From contig NZ_JASJOC010000001.1 of NCBI RefSeq assembly GCF_030068615.1, positions 186,001 through 250,000 of the forward strand: 64,000 bases of DNA. The letters run 5' to 3'. The notes below the pieces were generated by a model that was not told the DNA's origin, did not search any database, and saw only the letters and a program-made list of their open reading frames with translations. Positions 8,465 through 17,418 of the stretch are shown piece by piece; positions within the stretch are counted from its first letter, which is position 1, and every line of letters begins with the position of its first letter. Made by a program: the position numbers and the translations under genes. This stretch comes from Halostagnicola sp. A-GB9-2. GTDB taxonomy: Archaea; Halobacteriota; Halobacteria; Halobacteriales; Natrialbaceae.

Positions 8465-9370
8465 CTATTCGCTCGAGTCGGTTTGGCGCTTTCCTCGTTC
8501 GATGGTCGTAGCGTAGATTCCGGCGAGGACGATTCCCCCGCCGACGACGGTCACCGCGTCGGGGACTTCCGCGAGCAGTGCCAGCGCCAGGATGGTCGCC
8601 CCGACCGGTTCGCCTAGCCAGGCGACGCTCACGACGACCGACTCGAGGTGTTTCAGCACCCAGTTGATGATCGTATGGCCGAAGATACCGGGGCCGACGG
8701 CCATCCCGAGAAAGAGCAGCCACTCGCGGGCCGGATAGGCGACGTAGTCGTGTCCTTGAGTTCCAACGAGGACGAACAAGGTCACCACACATGTGGTGTA
8801 GACGACGGTTACGTACGGGAAGAGCGAAACGCGCTGGCGGATCGACCGCCCGGCGAGGACGTACCCCGCGACGGTGATCGCACCCAGCACCGCAAGCGAG
8901 TTGCCGTAGGCGGTGGCATCCGAGAGCGGCGCCTGACCCGCATCCCCGAACGACATCGCAGTCGCCCCGGCGAGTGCGACGACGATACCGATCACCGTTT
9001 GCCGGTTGACGCGCTCGCCGAGCAAGAGCGCGGCCCCGATCGCTACGAAGATGGGCTGGGTCTGAACGAGCGTCACGCTCGCCGCGACGCTCGTGTGATT
9101 CAAGCTCTCGAACCAGGACACAAAGTGGATCGCCAGTGCGACGCCGGCGAGGCTCGCAAATCCGAGGTCGCGACTCGAGAGTCGGCCGAACTCCTCGCGG
9201 TGGAACGCGAACGCGATCGGTGCGACGATGGCAGTCGTGAAAAGCACGCGATAGAAGGCGGCGACGGAACTCGGAGCAGTACTCCAGCGGACCAAGATTG
9301 CACTCGTACTGGCGGCAAAGACCGCGAACGCGAGCGCGGCGACCGGCGTGGTCTGGACGTTCGTCCGCAC
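8465..9370 (-). CDS. DMT superfamily (EamA) transporter
   Basis: A 301-residue membrane protein with ten hydrophobic segments arranged as two EamA repeats, about residues 10-140 and 155-290. Internal helices carry family features such as ALAIHFVSWFESLNHTSVA in the first repeat and GHTIINWVLKHLESVVVS at the matching place in the second. DMT proteins export or import metabolites such as amino acids, nucleotides or drugs, and the substrate cannot be read from sequence. The C terminus is a short charged tail. The gene stands alone with no transporter partner. Confidence 0.88.
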   Translation of the reverse strand: MRTNVQTTPVAALAFAVFAASTSAILVRWSTAPSSVAAFYRVLFTTAIVAPIAFAFHREEFGRLSSRDLGFASLAGVALAIHFVSWFESLNHTSVAASVTLVQTQPIFVAIGAALLLGERVNRQTVIGIVVALAGATAMSFGDAGQAPLSDATAYGNSLAVLGAITVAGYVLAGRSIRQRVSLFPYVTVVYTTCVVTLFVLVGTQGHDYVAYPAREWLLFLGMAVGPGIFGHTIINWVLKHLESVVVSVAWLGEPVGATILALALLAEVPDAVTVVGGGIVLAGIYATTIERGKRQTDSSE

Positions 9371-9505
9371 TGTTACTGCTCGATGATCTTCCTGCCGGAA
9401 CTAACCTGTTTCGAAGGCGACACACTAGGTTGCTCCCGACGGTTGCGTCATTGGCAAGGAATCGGTGGGCCGATCCGATGGAAGGATACGCTTTCGAAGC
9501 GAGAC

Positions 9506-10102
9506 TTAGGGGTACATGCCCTCGGCTTCTCCGCTTGCGGCGTCGAGACCGACGATATCGTCTTCGGACAAGTCATCGTAGTCCTCGACGTACGCGACGG
9601 CGTCCTCTCGGTCCGCGAACGGAACGGGGCTGTCCATCGGCGCGGTGGTTCGGTCGTGGTCGTGTTCGAGGACGAACGTTGCGTCCTCGGCGTCGGTCAG
9701 TTCGCCCGTTTCGAACCCCGATACCCACGCACCGGTGATTTCGGAATCGGGTCCGCCGTGGTTCGGATCGGTCGGGTCCGCGTAATAGGCGAAGAGACAA
9801 CCGGGCGAATCGAAAAATGTGGCACCGTCCTCGCCGTGAACGAGTTGTGCGTCCCAGTCCTGCCAGTCGTTCGGTTGCATGTTACAGACCGGGCAGTTGT
9901 ACCCCTCTGGTGGATCGATCGGCTCGTCACTCGGGTGGTCCACGAGCTCGAGGGCTTCCCCACCGTTCTCGCTCCCGGATCCGTCGTCAGCGTTCGTTCC
10001 GTCGTCGCCCTCATCGTCCAGACAGCCTGCGAGGAATCCGGTTCCAGCGACAACGGCGACGAGTGCCCGTCTCGAGACCGAACAGGCATCGGATCGGTTC
10101 AT
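9506..10102 (-). CDS. NosL-like lipoprotein
   Basis: A 198-residue protein with a twin-arginine lipoprotein signal (RR at 11-12, lipobox LAGC with C27) and an acidic stalk. The mature domain carries CPVCNM, the NosL-type metal-binding motif, then WDAQLVHGEDGATFFDSPGC, also typical. NosL delivers copper to nitrous oxide reductase, but no nos genes are near. Haloarchaea carry several NosL-like lipoproteins unlinked to denitrification, so a broader copper-handling role on the outer face of the membrane is possible. The Cys-Cys-Met site itself is intact. Confidence 0.87.
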   Translation of the reverse strand: MNRSDACSVSRRALVAVVAGTGFLAGCLDDEGDDGTNADDGSGSENGGEALELVDHPSDEPIDPPEGYNCPVCNMQPNDWQDWDAQLVHGEDGATFFDSPGCLFAYYADPTDPNHGGPDSEITGAWVSGFETGELTDAEDATFVLEHDHDRTTAPMDSPVPFADREDAVAYVEDYDDLSEDDIVGLDAASGEAEGMYP

Positions 10103-10183
10103 AGTTCATCTAGCCAATACGGCATCAAAACCCGTTTGGTTCGTCTCTCGAAGCCGCTGAACTCGCCCGGCCAGCGGTCGAAG

Positions 10184-10672
10184 TTAGCGCTTTGCCTCGA
10201 GGCGCTCTTTCGTCCGCTTGTGACGGGCCCGAAACATCGGCTCGAAGCCGACCCGCGAAAACGGAGTCACGAGGTCGCCGACGGAACCGAACGGGAGCGT
10301 GTACTCGACGCGATCGCGGAGTATCGTTTCCTTGCCGTCCGCGAAAAACGAGTGCGTGTGAATCCACGTGTCGAACGGGCCGTCGACCATCTCGTCCCGA
10401 AAGAAAGCGTTGCCGTCTGACCGTTCTCGCGCAGTGATCACCGATGTCCACCGTTGTCTCGGTCCGACGCCGAACGGTCGGATGGAGAGCGAAACCTCGG
10501 ACCCGGCCTCGAGCACGCCCGGGTCGAGTTCCCCATCCGGCCCGAGCACCGATTCGACGCGCAATTCCATCCATTCTGGCGTGAGCGCTTCGAGCCCTGA
10601 AACTGTCGAGTGAAACTGCCAGACCTTCTCTATGGGTGCTCGGATTCGCGTTTCACGCTGGTAGGTCGCCAT
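10184..10672 (-). CDS. SRPBCC (START-like) family protein
   Basis: A 162-residue soluble protein with the polyketide cyclase/START-like pattern: TRIRAPIEKVWQFHS at the start, then strands, and a C-terminal helix (FSRVGFEPMFRARHKRTKERL). Such proteins bind hydrophobic ligands in a cavity; the ligand is unknown here. The FREEM-like central segment FFRDEMVDGPFDTWIHTH is shared with ligand-binding members related to YfbK/CoxG-like groups. It lies 74 bases downstream of the lrp-type gene on the same strand, so the two may be co-transcribed. Confidence 0.85.
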   Translation of the reverse strand: MATYQRETRIRAPIEKVWQFHSTVSGLEALTPEWMELRVESVLGPDGELDPGVLEAGSEVSLSIRPFGVGPRQRWTSVITARERSDGNAFFRDEMVDGPFDTWIHTHSFFADGKETILRDRVEYTLPFGSVGDLVTPFSRVGFEPMFRARHKRTKERLEAKR

Positions 10673-10746
10673 AGTGAGAACACGTGGTCAACCGGCAAAA
10701 GGGCGGAGCCTCTATTCGTTGACGTGGTTGCCGGGAGACGAGCGAG

Positions 10747-11175
10747 CTACTTGAGACGTTCCTGAAGGAAAGACGGGTGAGCCGCGGTAACGCCCTCGAT
10801 CTCGAGAATCTCGTTCGAGATGATCTCGCCCAGTGAGTCGCCATCTTCGGCTCGAACTTCGGCCATCAACATGTGATCGCCACTCGAACTGTACAGCGCC
10901 TCGATCTCGGAAAGGGCCTTGAGATCGTTGGTCGCTTCGACGTACCGTTCGCTCGCGACGTCGATCCCGACGAGGGCGATCGTCTGGCTCGAGAGTTTCT
11001 TTGGATCGATGTCCGCAGAATATCCGATAATGACACCCTCCTCCTCGAGTTGCTTGATATATTTTCGAACGGTTGGTTTCGAGACGTCCGCCCGATCGGC
11101 GATATCGGCGTAGGACGCCTGCGCATCCTCCTCGAGAACTTCGAGGATGCGATCTTGCGTTCCCTGAGTGCTCAT
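10747..11175 (-). CDS. Lrp/AsnC family transcription regulator
   Basis: A 142-residue regulator. Residues 1-50 are a helix-turn-helix (RILEVLEEDAQASYADIADRADVSKPTVRKYI) and about 65-140 form the RAM/ligand-binding domain (TIALVGIDVASERYVEAT, YSSSGDHMLMAEVRAED). Such proteins sense amino acids and regulate metabolism, often their own gene too. An imperfect palindrome CCAG-N9-CTGG at 11177-11193 touches the start codon and an AT-rich stretch (about 11199-11213) lies behind it, so autoregulation is plausible. The halobacterial LrpA1/LrpA2 group is the closest that I recall. Confidence 0.92.
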   Translation of the reverse strand: MSTQGTQDRILEVLEEDAQASYADIADRADVSKPTVRKYIKQLEEEGVIIGYSADIDPKKLSSQTIALVGIDVASERYVEATNDLKALSEIEALYSSSGDHMLMAEVRAEDGDSLGEIISNEILEIEGVTAAHPSFLQERLK

Positions 11176-11353
11176 ACCAGTATGTTTTGCTGGCGAAGAA
11201 AAATATCTTTTGTATCTGGAAACGACGGATTGCTGACGATCGAAATCATGGTAATACTGTAATCAGGCGAGCTGAGTGCAATCGCCCGGCGAGTTTGCGG
11301 ATCCGAAGCATCTATCGTCGCCCTTATTCTTTTGGTGGGCACAAGCACAACCA

Positions 11354-11692
11354 ATGGTCGACTACAATCTGGTGAGCGGTCTCGTCTGGCTCGTCTGCGG
11401 TGTGGTTATCCTGTATCTCGGCTATCTGATCGCCATTCAGGGGCGTGCGGACCTGCACTCGGCGTACGAGGAGTCAGTCGACCCCGCCTACGCGTCTCGG
11501 TGGGCGGGTGGAACGGCACTTCTCATGGGCGTCCTCGTCGTGACCTACGCGGTTCGAGAGATGGTCTACGGCTTCCAACCGTATGCCCTCGGCGGACTGG
11601 TCGTCGTATTGTTGGTGCTGAGTTACGTCTCGAAGCTGTTCGCCCGCGGCTACGGTTCTCGAGACGGCTCGGACCACGAGTCGAACGATTGA
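11354..11692 (+). CDS. Small multi-pass membrane protein
   Basis: A 112-residue protein with three transmembrane segments at about residues 8-28, 53-71 and 78-97, ending in a charged tail (GSRDGSDHESND). The start is the ATG at 11354; a longer frame from 11276 adds a stretch unlike the rest. An AT-rich stretch 'cccttattctttt' about 30 bases upstream may be the promoter. No family is recognised beyond a general resemblance to DUF3784-type proteins. The stem-loops of the tnpB remnant follow right behind its stop. Confidence 0.75.
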   Translation: MVDYNLVSGLVWLVCGVVILYLGYLIAIQGRADLHSAYEESVDPAYASRWAGGTALLMGVLVVTYAVREMVYGFQPYALGGLVVVLLVLSYVSKLFARGYGSRDGSDHESND

Positions 11693-11703
11693 TATAATTC
11701 TAC

Positions 11704-11900
11704 GACACATTCGGCTGTGTCAACAACCCCGACCACAAGGGTCGGGGCTTGTCAGTGAACCCCCGCTTTGGCGCACTTAGGCAGAGGCGTTGAAATCGCC
11801 ATTCGCGCTCACCGTTCCTGACTTCAGGGCCAGTTGACTGGTAGCCCGTCCAGAACCAGACTTGAGCCAGTTCTGGACAAGACGCCACGCCACATTCCGT
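11704..11900 (-). ncRNA. Possible guide-RNA (omegaRNA/sotRNA) end of tnpB remnant
   Basis: TnpB elements produce an RNA that overlaps the 3' part of tnpB and ends at the transposon end. Behind the tnpB stop here are two clean hairpins: GACACA-N6-TGTGTC at 11704-11721 and CCCCGACC-N5-GGTCGGGG at 11727-11747. Such overlapping RNAs are known for haloarchaeal IS1341-type genes. The upper limit given is arbitrary. Nothing shows that this remnant is transcribed; the hairpin at 11704 could equally be the terminator for the membrane protein gene ending at 11692. Confidence 0.3.
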
Positions 11901-12662
11901 GCAGCGTTGTAATCTGCGTGGAGTTCCTTCCCACAGTTTAGGCACTCGAACTCGTCACCATCGCGGTTATCCTCGTGTGTGAACCCACACTCACCGTGAT
12001 TGCACCGCTGCGACGTGTACTGAGGAGCGACGGTTTCGACTTCGATGCCGTATTCTTCAGCCTTGTACTCGACCTGTCGCTGGATTTCTCTGAACGCCCA
12101 CTGCTGGAAACTTGAAAGCGTTCGAGATGCGCGTCCAGATATACGTCAATCGCTCGAACGCGATGTGCGTACAGTCGTTGTCAACGCCCTCTCGAATGAT
12201 ACCGTTCGACACGTCGTGCAAACGCTGGCGACTCCACTCAGCAAACCAGTCACCGATTGACTGGATGGTGAGGTGCGCCGAGCGCGTCCCCGTCTGTTGC
12301 AGGTTTCCACGCCGACGCTCGTACTCGTCGCGCTTATGATTCAACTCGTCCGCGTTTCCAAGGAACGCTCCAGTGCTGGTGACAGCGAGGTAGCCATCCA
12401 CGTTGAGGTCAACGCCGAGAACCACTCCGTTCTCGGTCGAATCGTCGCTAGAAACAGGTTCGACTTTTTCCTCAACGGCAACGTGGAGGTAGTACTCACC
12501 GTCGCGCTTGTGGAGCGTGGCTTCTTTCTTTTCCCACTCATCCTCGTTCCAGTACTCCTCGAATGGCGTATCCTCGTCGTCGTGTGGGAGGACGTATTCG
12601 GCTGTCACGCGGTCGCCAGTGGTGGCGAGTGTCACGTGGCCACGTGACGTCGTAAACCACAA
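11777..12662 (-). pseudogene. tnpB: Decayed tnpB (IS200/IS605 family RNA-guided nuclease)
   Basis: Two frames together match a TnpB protein. The first, 12057-12662, begins in mid-protein (VTAEYVLP) and includes the RuvC Asp in GVDLNVDGY and Glu in IAFERLT. The second, on to the stop at 11777, carries the zinc-finger CNHGEC...CLNCG, the last RuvC Asp in LHADYNAARN, and the C-terminal tail. An extra T in 'aagtttcc' at about 12106-12112 changes frame where FQQWAF is expected. About 150 N-terminal residues are missing, with sequence like the transposon end directly beyond (12688-12711). No tnpA is present. All three catalytic codons survive but cannot be in one protein. Confidence 0.85.
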
Positions 12663-12681
12663 TATCCCACCCGCGGTCGGG

Positions 12682-12712
12682 AGTCCTCGAGCTTCAGCGC
12701 GGGGAGGATGTC
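12682..12712 (-). mobile_element. Probable transposon-end hairpin of the tnpB remnant
   Basis: On the minus strand this reads ACATCCTCCCCGCGCTGAAG followed by CTCGAGGACTC, like the stem-loop at the ends of haloarchaeal IS200/IS605 elements. It sits within some 25 bases of the truncated tnpB, so an internal deletion probably removed the 5' half of the gene. A related sequence occurs alone at 27043. Confidence 0.5.
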
Positions 12713-12896
12713 AAGTCGGTGGATCGTAGGACCTCGGCGAGGAGATGGTAGTTTCGGTGGCGGAGTCGATCAGCAGCGAGGCGTAGTATACCGGTTCCGT
12801 GGAGAGATTCAAGCCGAGAGCAAAACCATTATTCCACCGCGATATACGAAATCGAATCCGGTGAAATAATAACCCCCGCCAAGAGATGAATCTGGC

Positions 12897-14066
12897 ATGA
12901 CCCGGTCCCGTTTCATCATCCTTTTTACCGCGATCGCGCTCCTCGTTCTAACAGCCGGCTGTATCGGCTTGACCGATGACGGTGACGACCCGGGTGAACG
13001 CGTCCAGCAGGAACTGGCCGAAACGGAGCCGCCGGAAGCGCTCTCGGCGACGGTCGAAACGTCGACGACGATCGAAACTGCAAACGGCTCCGAGACCCAA
13101 TCGACGACGGAATCCGTTTGGCTCCGAAACGATGGAACGAGCCGAACCGAAGCTGTGAGCGGTGAAACGGACGGATCCGACGGCGGTTACGTCGTCGTCA
13201 ACGACGGCGACGAAGTCTGGCACCAGGACAACGAGACGGGTTCGGTAACGAGTTACGAAACCCAAACGAGCAACCAGAGCCGCCTCGAGCGCATCTACGA
13301 GGAACAGGAGCGGTACTTCGAGCGCTTCGATGTCCAATCCGTCGACGAGACGACCATCGACGACCGTGACGCCCACCGCGTCGTCTTCGAGCCACCACAA
13401 AACGAAACGCTCGAGCGGTCGATCGACATCATGGTCGAGGAGACGACCTACCGGATTCCACTCGAGACGAGCCTCGAAGACGCCGGCGACGAGCACGCGG
13501 AGGAAATAGAGATTTGGTTCGACGAGGAGACGCTCTTTCCGCTCCAGTATGAGATGAACTCCGAGTCCACCGAGTTCGCCGTGAGCTACGAAGACGTTTC
13601 GTTCGACGAGTCCTTCGAGGACGAGCTATTCGAATTCGAGCCGCCAGCCGATTCGGAACCTGAGGGAATTACCTTCCCAGAATTCAACGAATACGACGTC
13701 GTCGAAGACGCTGACTCGGCGGTCGACTTCGACGTGCGGGAGCCCGGTCCGGAAACGATACCAACTGATTTCGAACTCGATTCCGTTCAGGGGGTTACCT
13801 ACCCTGATGAGGACCGAACACAGGTTACCCAGACCTACCGAGTCGGTAGCGAACGGAGTCTATTGGTTGCCGTCGGCGACGGCCCACGAGAGATACCCGT
13901 CGACGGCTCATCAATAACTATCAGCGATGTCAACGCAACGATCGGCGAGACCGATCACGGAACGGAACTCGAGTGGAAACACGAGGGCAACTACTACCAC
14001 CTCTTCGGTGACGCGGAACTCGAAGAGCAGACGCTTCTCGAGATAGCCGAGTCACTACTCCGTTGA
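12897..14066 (+). CDS. LolA-like / DUF4367-type lipoprotein
   Basis: A 389-residue exported lipoprotein: basic start MTRSRF, hydrophobic helix, lipobox LTAGC (C22), acidic linker. The body (about residues 35-250) has the beta-sheet pattern of LolA/RseB-like proteins (ESVWLRNDGTSRTEAV, DGDEVWHQDNETGSV, TYRIPLETSL, IWFDEETLFPLQYEM). About 280-389 forms a DUF4367-like domain ending in a small C-terminal helix. The known relatives bind lipid or sense envelope state; no target is known in archaea. A gene at 23479-24624 has the same plan. The AT-rich 'gaaataataac' at about 12863 is a likely promoter. Confidence 0.82.
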   Translation: MTRSRFIILFTAIALLVLTAGCIGLTDDGDDPGERVQQELAETEPPEALSATVETSTTIETANGSETQSTTESVWLRNDGTSRTEAVSGETDGSDGGYVVVNDGDEVWHQDNETGSVTSYETQTSNQSRLERIYEEQERYFERFDVQSVDETTIDDRDAHRVVFEPPQNETLERSIDIMVEETTYRIPLETSLEDAGDEHAEEIEIWFDEETLFPLQYEMNSESTEFAVSYEDVSFDESFEDELFEFEPPADSEPEGITFPEFNEYDVVEDADSAVDFDVREPGPETIPTDFELDSVQGVTYPDEDRTQVTQTYRVGSERSLLVAVGDGPREIPVDGSSITISDVNATIGETDHGTELEWKHEGNYYHLFGDAELEEQTLLEIAESLLR

Positions 14067-14212
14067 GTCTGGTGGACTCCCAATTAGTTCCGATTGTTGT
14101 TCAACTGCCGTTCATTGTTGGACATTTGGACTGCAAACCTGCAACTCGAGGACGAAGTCGCGACTCACGGATCGACGTTCGAAAGAGAAAATCGAAGACT
14201 TTCGCTCGGTCC

Positions 14213-15148
14213 CTACGTGTGGCGCTCGAGCAGGTCGTAGCTCCGCTCCCACTCGGCGTCGTCGTCGAAGTAGCGCTCGGCGAGCGGTTCCTGCGGGACG
14301 CGGCCGAGATCTTTCTTCTCCTGCTGGTAGGATGGACTCTCGTCGTCGACGTAGTATCGACCGGTGAGGACGGTTCCCTCGTTGAGAACGTCTTCGGTCT
14401 CGTGCATCATCTGGGCGGCTTCGCCGCGGTCGGTGACGTCGAAGTCGTAGTCATCGGACTCCTGGACGTCGATATAGGGGACGTACTGGCGCGCGTCCTT
14501 GTTCCAGGTCGGACACTGGGTGAGGAAATCGACGTGTGCAAAGCCGTCGTGTTCGATGGCTTCGGCGATGATTTCCTTGGCCTGGTTCGGGTTGACGGCG
14601 GCCGTTCGGGCGATGTAGGTCGCGCCCGAGGTCAGCGACATCGAGAGCGGGCGGATCGGCGTCTTCGCCGTTCCACCGGGCTGGGTCTTTGACTTGTGAC
14701 CCTTCGGGCTCGTTGGCGAGGTCTGGCCCTTCGTCAGGCCGAAAATCTCGTTGTTGAACACGATGTAGGTCATATCGTGGTTCTCTCGAGCCGTGTGGAT
14801 GAAGTGGTTCCCACCGATCCCGTAGCCGTCACCGTCGCCGCCTGCGGCGATCACTTCGAGGCCGTCGTTTGCCAGTTTCGCCGCGCGGGCGACTGGAAGC
14901 GAACGGCCGTGGATGGTGTGAAAGCCGTACGTGTCGAGATAGCTGTTGAGCTTCCCCGAGCAGCCGATTCCGGTACAGACGAGCGTTTCTTCGGGGGTTC
15001 GCCCGACTTCCGGAAGCGCCTGTTTCAGCGATTTGAGTACACCGAAGTCACCACAGCCCGGACACCACGTCGGCTGTGGCTCGACCCCTGGGGTGTACTC
15101 CTCGCGGTCGATCTCTCGTTCGTCGCCAATTGCGTTGAAAGCACTCAT
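14213..15148 (-). CDS. korB: 2-oxoacid:ferredoxin oxidoreductase, beta subunit
   Basis: A 311-residue thiamine-diphosphate-binding subunit. The 4Fe-4S cysteines are in WCPGCGDFG and CTGIGCSG with one more downstream; the TPP-binding motif GGDGDGYGIGGNHF and the following NNEIFGLTKGQ are intact. With the alpha subunit it oxidises a 2-oxoacid (2-oxoglutarate most likely, inferred) with CoA, giving the acyl-CoA, CO2 and reduced ferredoxin. The start follows the korA stop after two bases, so both are made from one message. Confidence 0.93.
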   Translation of the reverse strand: MSAFNAIGDEREIDREEYTPGVEPQPTWCPGCGDFGVLKSLKQALPEVGRTPEETLVCTGIGCSGKLNSYLDTYGFHTIHGRSLPVARAAKLANDGLEVIAAGGDGDGYGIGGNHFIHTARENHDMTYIVFNNEIFGLTKGQTSPTSPKGHKSKTQPGGTAKTPIRPLSMSLTSGATYIARTAAVNPNQAKEIIAEAIEHDGFAHVDFLTQCPTWNKDARQYVPYIDVQESDDYDFDVTDRGEAAQMMHETEDVLNEGTVLTGRYYVDDESPSYQQEKKDLGRVPQEPLAERYFDDDAEWERSYDLLERHT

Positions 15149-15150
15149 GG

Positions 15151-17064
15151 TTAGTCACCTGCTGCGGGTTCGATGTGTACCTGTGCGGACGGTTCTTCCT
15201 CGCCACCGTTGAGGTTGATCTCGGCGGATTCGACGACCTCTGCCGGTTCGAACGGGTTCCCGTTGTACTTCAGCAGGCTCGTCATCTTCTCGCCGTACCG
15301 GCCGAGTTCCTTCTGGATCAGGCCGCGGAACTGGGCGGTGGCGTTCATCTCGACGACCATCGCTTCGTCGACGCTCTCTAAGAATTCGACCATCTCAGTC
15401 TCTGGGAACGGCATCATATCGGAGACGCCGACCGCTTTGACCGAGTGACCGTTCTCGTTGAGTCGGTCGACCGCTTCCGCGACGGCCCCCTGGGAGGAGC
15501 CCCAGGTGATGATGCCGAAGTCGGCCGACTCGTCGCCGAAGTAGGTCTGATTCGAGTCGTGTTCTTCGTCGAGTTCCTCGCGGATGTGGTCGAGCTTCTG
15601 GATGCGGCGGCTCATCTGATAGACCCGATTGTCGGGGTCTTCGCTGATGTGGCCGACCGGCGAGTGCTCGTTACCCGTCGCGAGGTAGCGTCCACCCTTC
15701 TGGCCGGGAAGCGACCGCGGGCTGACGCCGTTTTCCGCGCCCGATTCGTGTTCGTACGCGAACCGGTGGAACTTCCCTGAGGCGTCGTGTGCGGCCTCCT
15801 TGAGTTCCTCTTCGGTTAGCGTCGAGCCGAGGTCTGGGTTCGGCTCGCGGTCGAAGAACTCGACGGGAACGTTCGTGTTCTCGCCCGAAAGCTTCTGATC
15901 GTAGATGATGATCGCCGGAATCTGGTACTCGTAGGCGATGTGGAACGCGAGTCGCGTCTGCTCGTAACACTCCTCGATAGTCGCCGGTGCGAAGACGACT
16001 CGAGAGGAGTCGCCCTGGCTCGTATAGAGGACGAACTCGAGGTCGCCCTGTTCGGGTTTGGTCGGCATCCCGGTCGAGGGACCGGCGCGCATCGACTCAA
16101 GCAGAACGATCGGCGTCTCGGTCATCTCGGCGAGGCCGAGCGGTTCGCTCATCAGTGCGAAGCCGCCGCCCGACGATCCGGACATCGCTTTCGCGCCAGC
16201 GTGGCTCGCACCGACGGCGAGGGCCGCGGCGGCGATTTCGTCTTCGACCTGCTCAGCGATCCCTCCCATATCGGGGAAGTTCTGGCTGAGGATCGTAAAG
16301 ACGTCCGTCCACGGCGTCATCGGGTAGCCCGCGATGAACCGACAGCCCTCGTCGATCGAGCCGTAGGCGATCGCGTTCGAACCCGAGAGCAACGCCTGCT
16401 CGGTCTCGTGTTCGCCAGTTGGGGCACGAAGATCGTGTTCGAACTCGTACTCCTCGTTGACGATCTCATAGGCCTCGTGGAGGATCTCGAGATTCGACTC
16501 GAGGACGTCCCCGCCCATCGCGTCGCTCATCAGGTCCTCAATGTGCTCGAGATCCATGTCGAGCAGAGCCGCGGTGACACCGACACCGGCGGTGTTACGC
16601 ATGACTTCGCGGCCGTGTTCTTTCGCGAGGCCGCGAAGGTCCATCGGGAAGACGTGCCAGTCGTTCTCCTCGGCACGTTCCTCGAGATTGAGATCGGCGA
16701 CGTCCTCCTCGCTGACGAGGCCTTCGTCGTAGACGATGATCCCGCCCTCGCGGAGTTCGTCTAAGTTCTCCGAGAGCGGCTTGATCTCTTCGTTTCCGTA
16801 GTAGGCCTCTTCCTGAGGGTTCCGCGCGAACGAGTCACCCAGCGCGAGCAGGAAGTTGTAGCCGTCTCCTCGTGACTGTACCTCGTCGGCCGATGCGCGA
16901 ATTTCGACGTACGTGTGACCACCGCGAATCCGTGACGGATAGTGTCGGTGGGTGAATACGTGCAAGCCTGCGCGCATCAGCGCCTTCGCAAAGTTCTGGC
17001 TCGTCGAGTCGATTCCATCCCCGGAACCCCCTGCGATTCGCCAGATGAGTTCGTCATCGCTCAT
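15151..17064 (-). CDS. korA: 2-oxoacid:ferredoxin oxidoreductase, alpha subunit (gamma-alpha fusion)
   Basis: A 637-residue subunit in which the gamma domain comes first (about 1-190, starting LIWRIAGGSGDGID and with THRHYPSRIRGGHTYVEIR) and the alpha pyrimidine-binding domain follows (about 205-580, with GNxAIAYGSIDEGCRFIAGYPMTPWTD and the YPMTPWTD motif). This fusion is the usual haloarchaeal form. The C-terminal domain III carries ITWGSSQGA and KAVGVSDMMPFP. It works with korB in central carbon flow in place of 2-oxoacid dehydrogenases. Haloarchaea have more than one such pair, so the exact substrate is inference. Confidence 0.93.
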   Translation of the reverse strand: MSDDELIWRIAGGSGDGIDSTSQNFAKALMRAGLHVFTHRHYPSRIRGGHTYVEIRASADEVQSRGDGYNFLLALGDSFARNPQEEAYYGNEEIKPLSENLDELREGGIIVYDEGLVSEEDVADLNLEERAEENDWHVFPMDLRGLAKEHGREVMRNTAGVGVTAALLDMDLEHIEDLMSDAMGGDVLESNLEILHEAYEIVNEEYEFEHDLRAPTGEHETEQALLSGSNAIAYGSIDEGCRFIAGYPMTPWTDVFTILSQNFPDMGGIAEQVEDEIAAAALAVGASHAGAKAMSGSSGGGFALMSEPLGLAEMTETPIVLLESMRAGPSTGMPTKPEQGDLEFVLYTSQGDSSRVVFAPATIEECYEQTRLAFHIAYEYQIPAIIIYDQKLSGENTNVPVEFFDREPNPDLGSTLTEEELKEAAHDASGKFHRFAYEHESGAENGVSPRSLPGQKGGRYLATGNEHSPVGHISEDPDNRVYQMSRRIQKLDHIREELDEEHDSNQTYFGDESADFGIITWGSSQGAVAEAVDRLNENGHSVKAVGVSDMMPFPETEMVEFLESVDEAMVVEMNATAQFRGLIQKELGRYGEKMTSLLKYNGNPFEPAEVVESAEINLNGGEEEPSAQVHIEPAAGD

Positions 17065-17418
17065 AGTAATGTCATGGCCGGTGGGCCAGCAGTATCACAA
17101 TCTTCGGTCTACCGTCCCTAAAGACTTTGCTATAGATTGCCATGCATCTATCGTGAAGAATGAACAACCATCCACTTTAGGTGCCAGAATCCCTCATATT
17201 CGTTAGGAAGATTCACCAAAAGTAGAAGATTCCTGCCGTTCGAAAACCAATTTCAGGGAATACGTAAGTGTATTGGACACTCGTACAATAGTCTTGCAGA
17301 TAACTGATCGATTGGTTTTGAGAAGAGCAAGAGGGAGCCGGGATAGCAGGTAAATCCGACAACACGTTACCGAGTCATCGAGTGGCTCTCGACGCTAAAA
17401 AGACGAGACGGCTCGGGG
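17065..17418. other. Intergenic region, 354 bases
   Basis: Upstream of korA and downstream of aroC, both on the minus strand. The part at 17095-17290 is richer in A and T than the neighbours, with 'cctaaagactttgctatag' at about 17117-17135 as a candidate korA promoter (read on the minus strand). No convincing frame, hairpin or RNA gene is visible. Confidence 0.5.

Noticed and set aside
8648-10420. 590-codon open frame on the plus strand opposite the DMT transporter and NosL-like gene
   Set aside because: It is made by GC-rich codons on the opposite strand; the minus-strand proteins have recognisable motifs, while this frame reads as Arg/Asp-rich text without domains.
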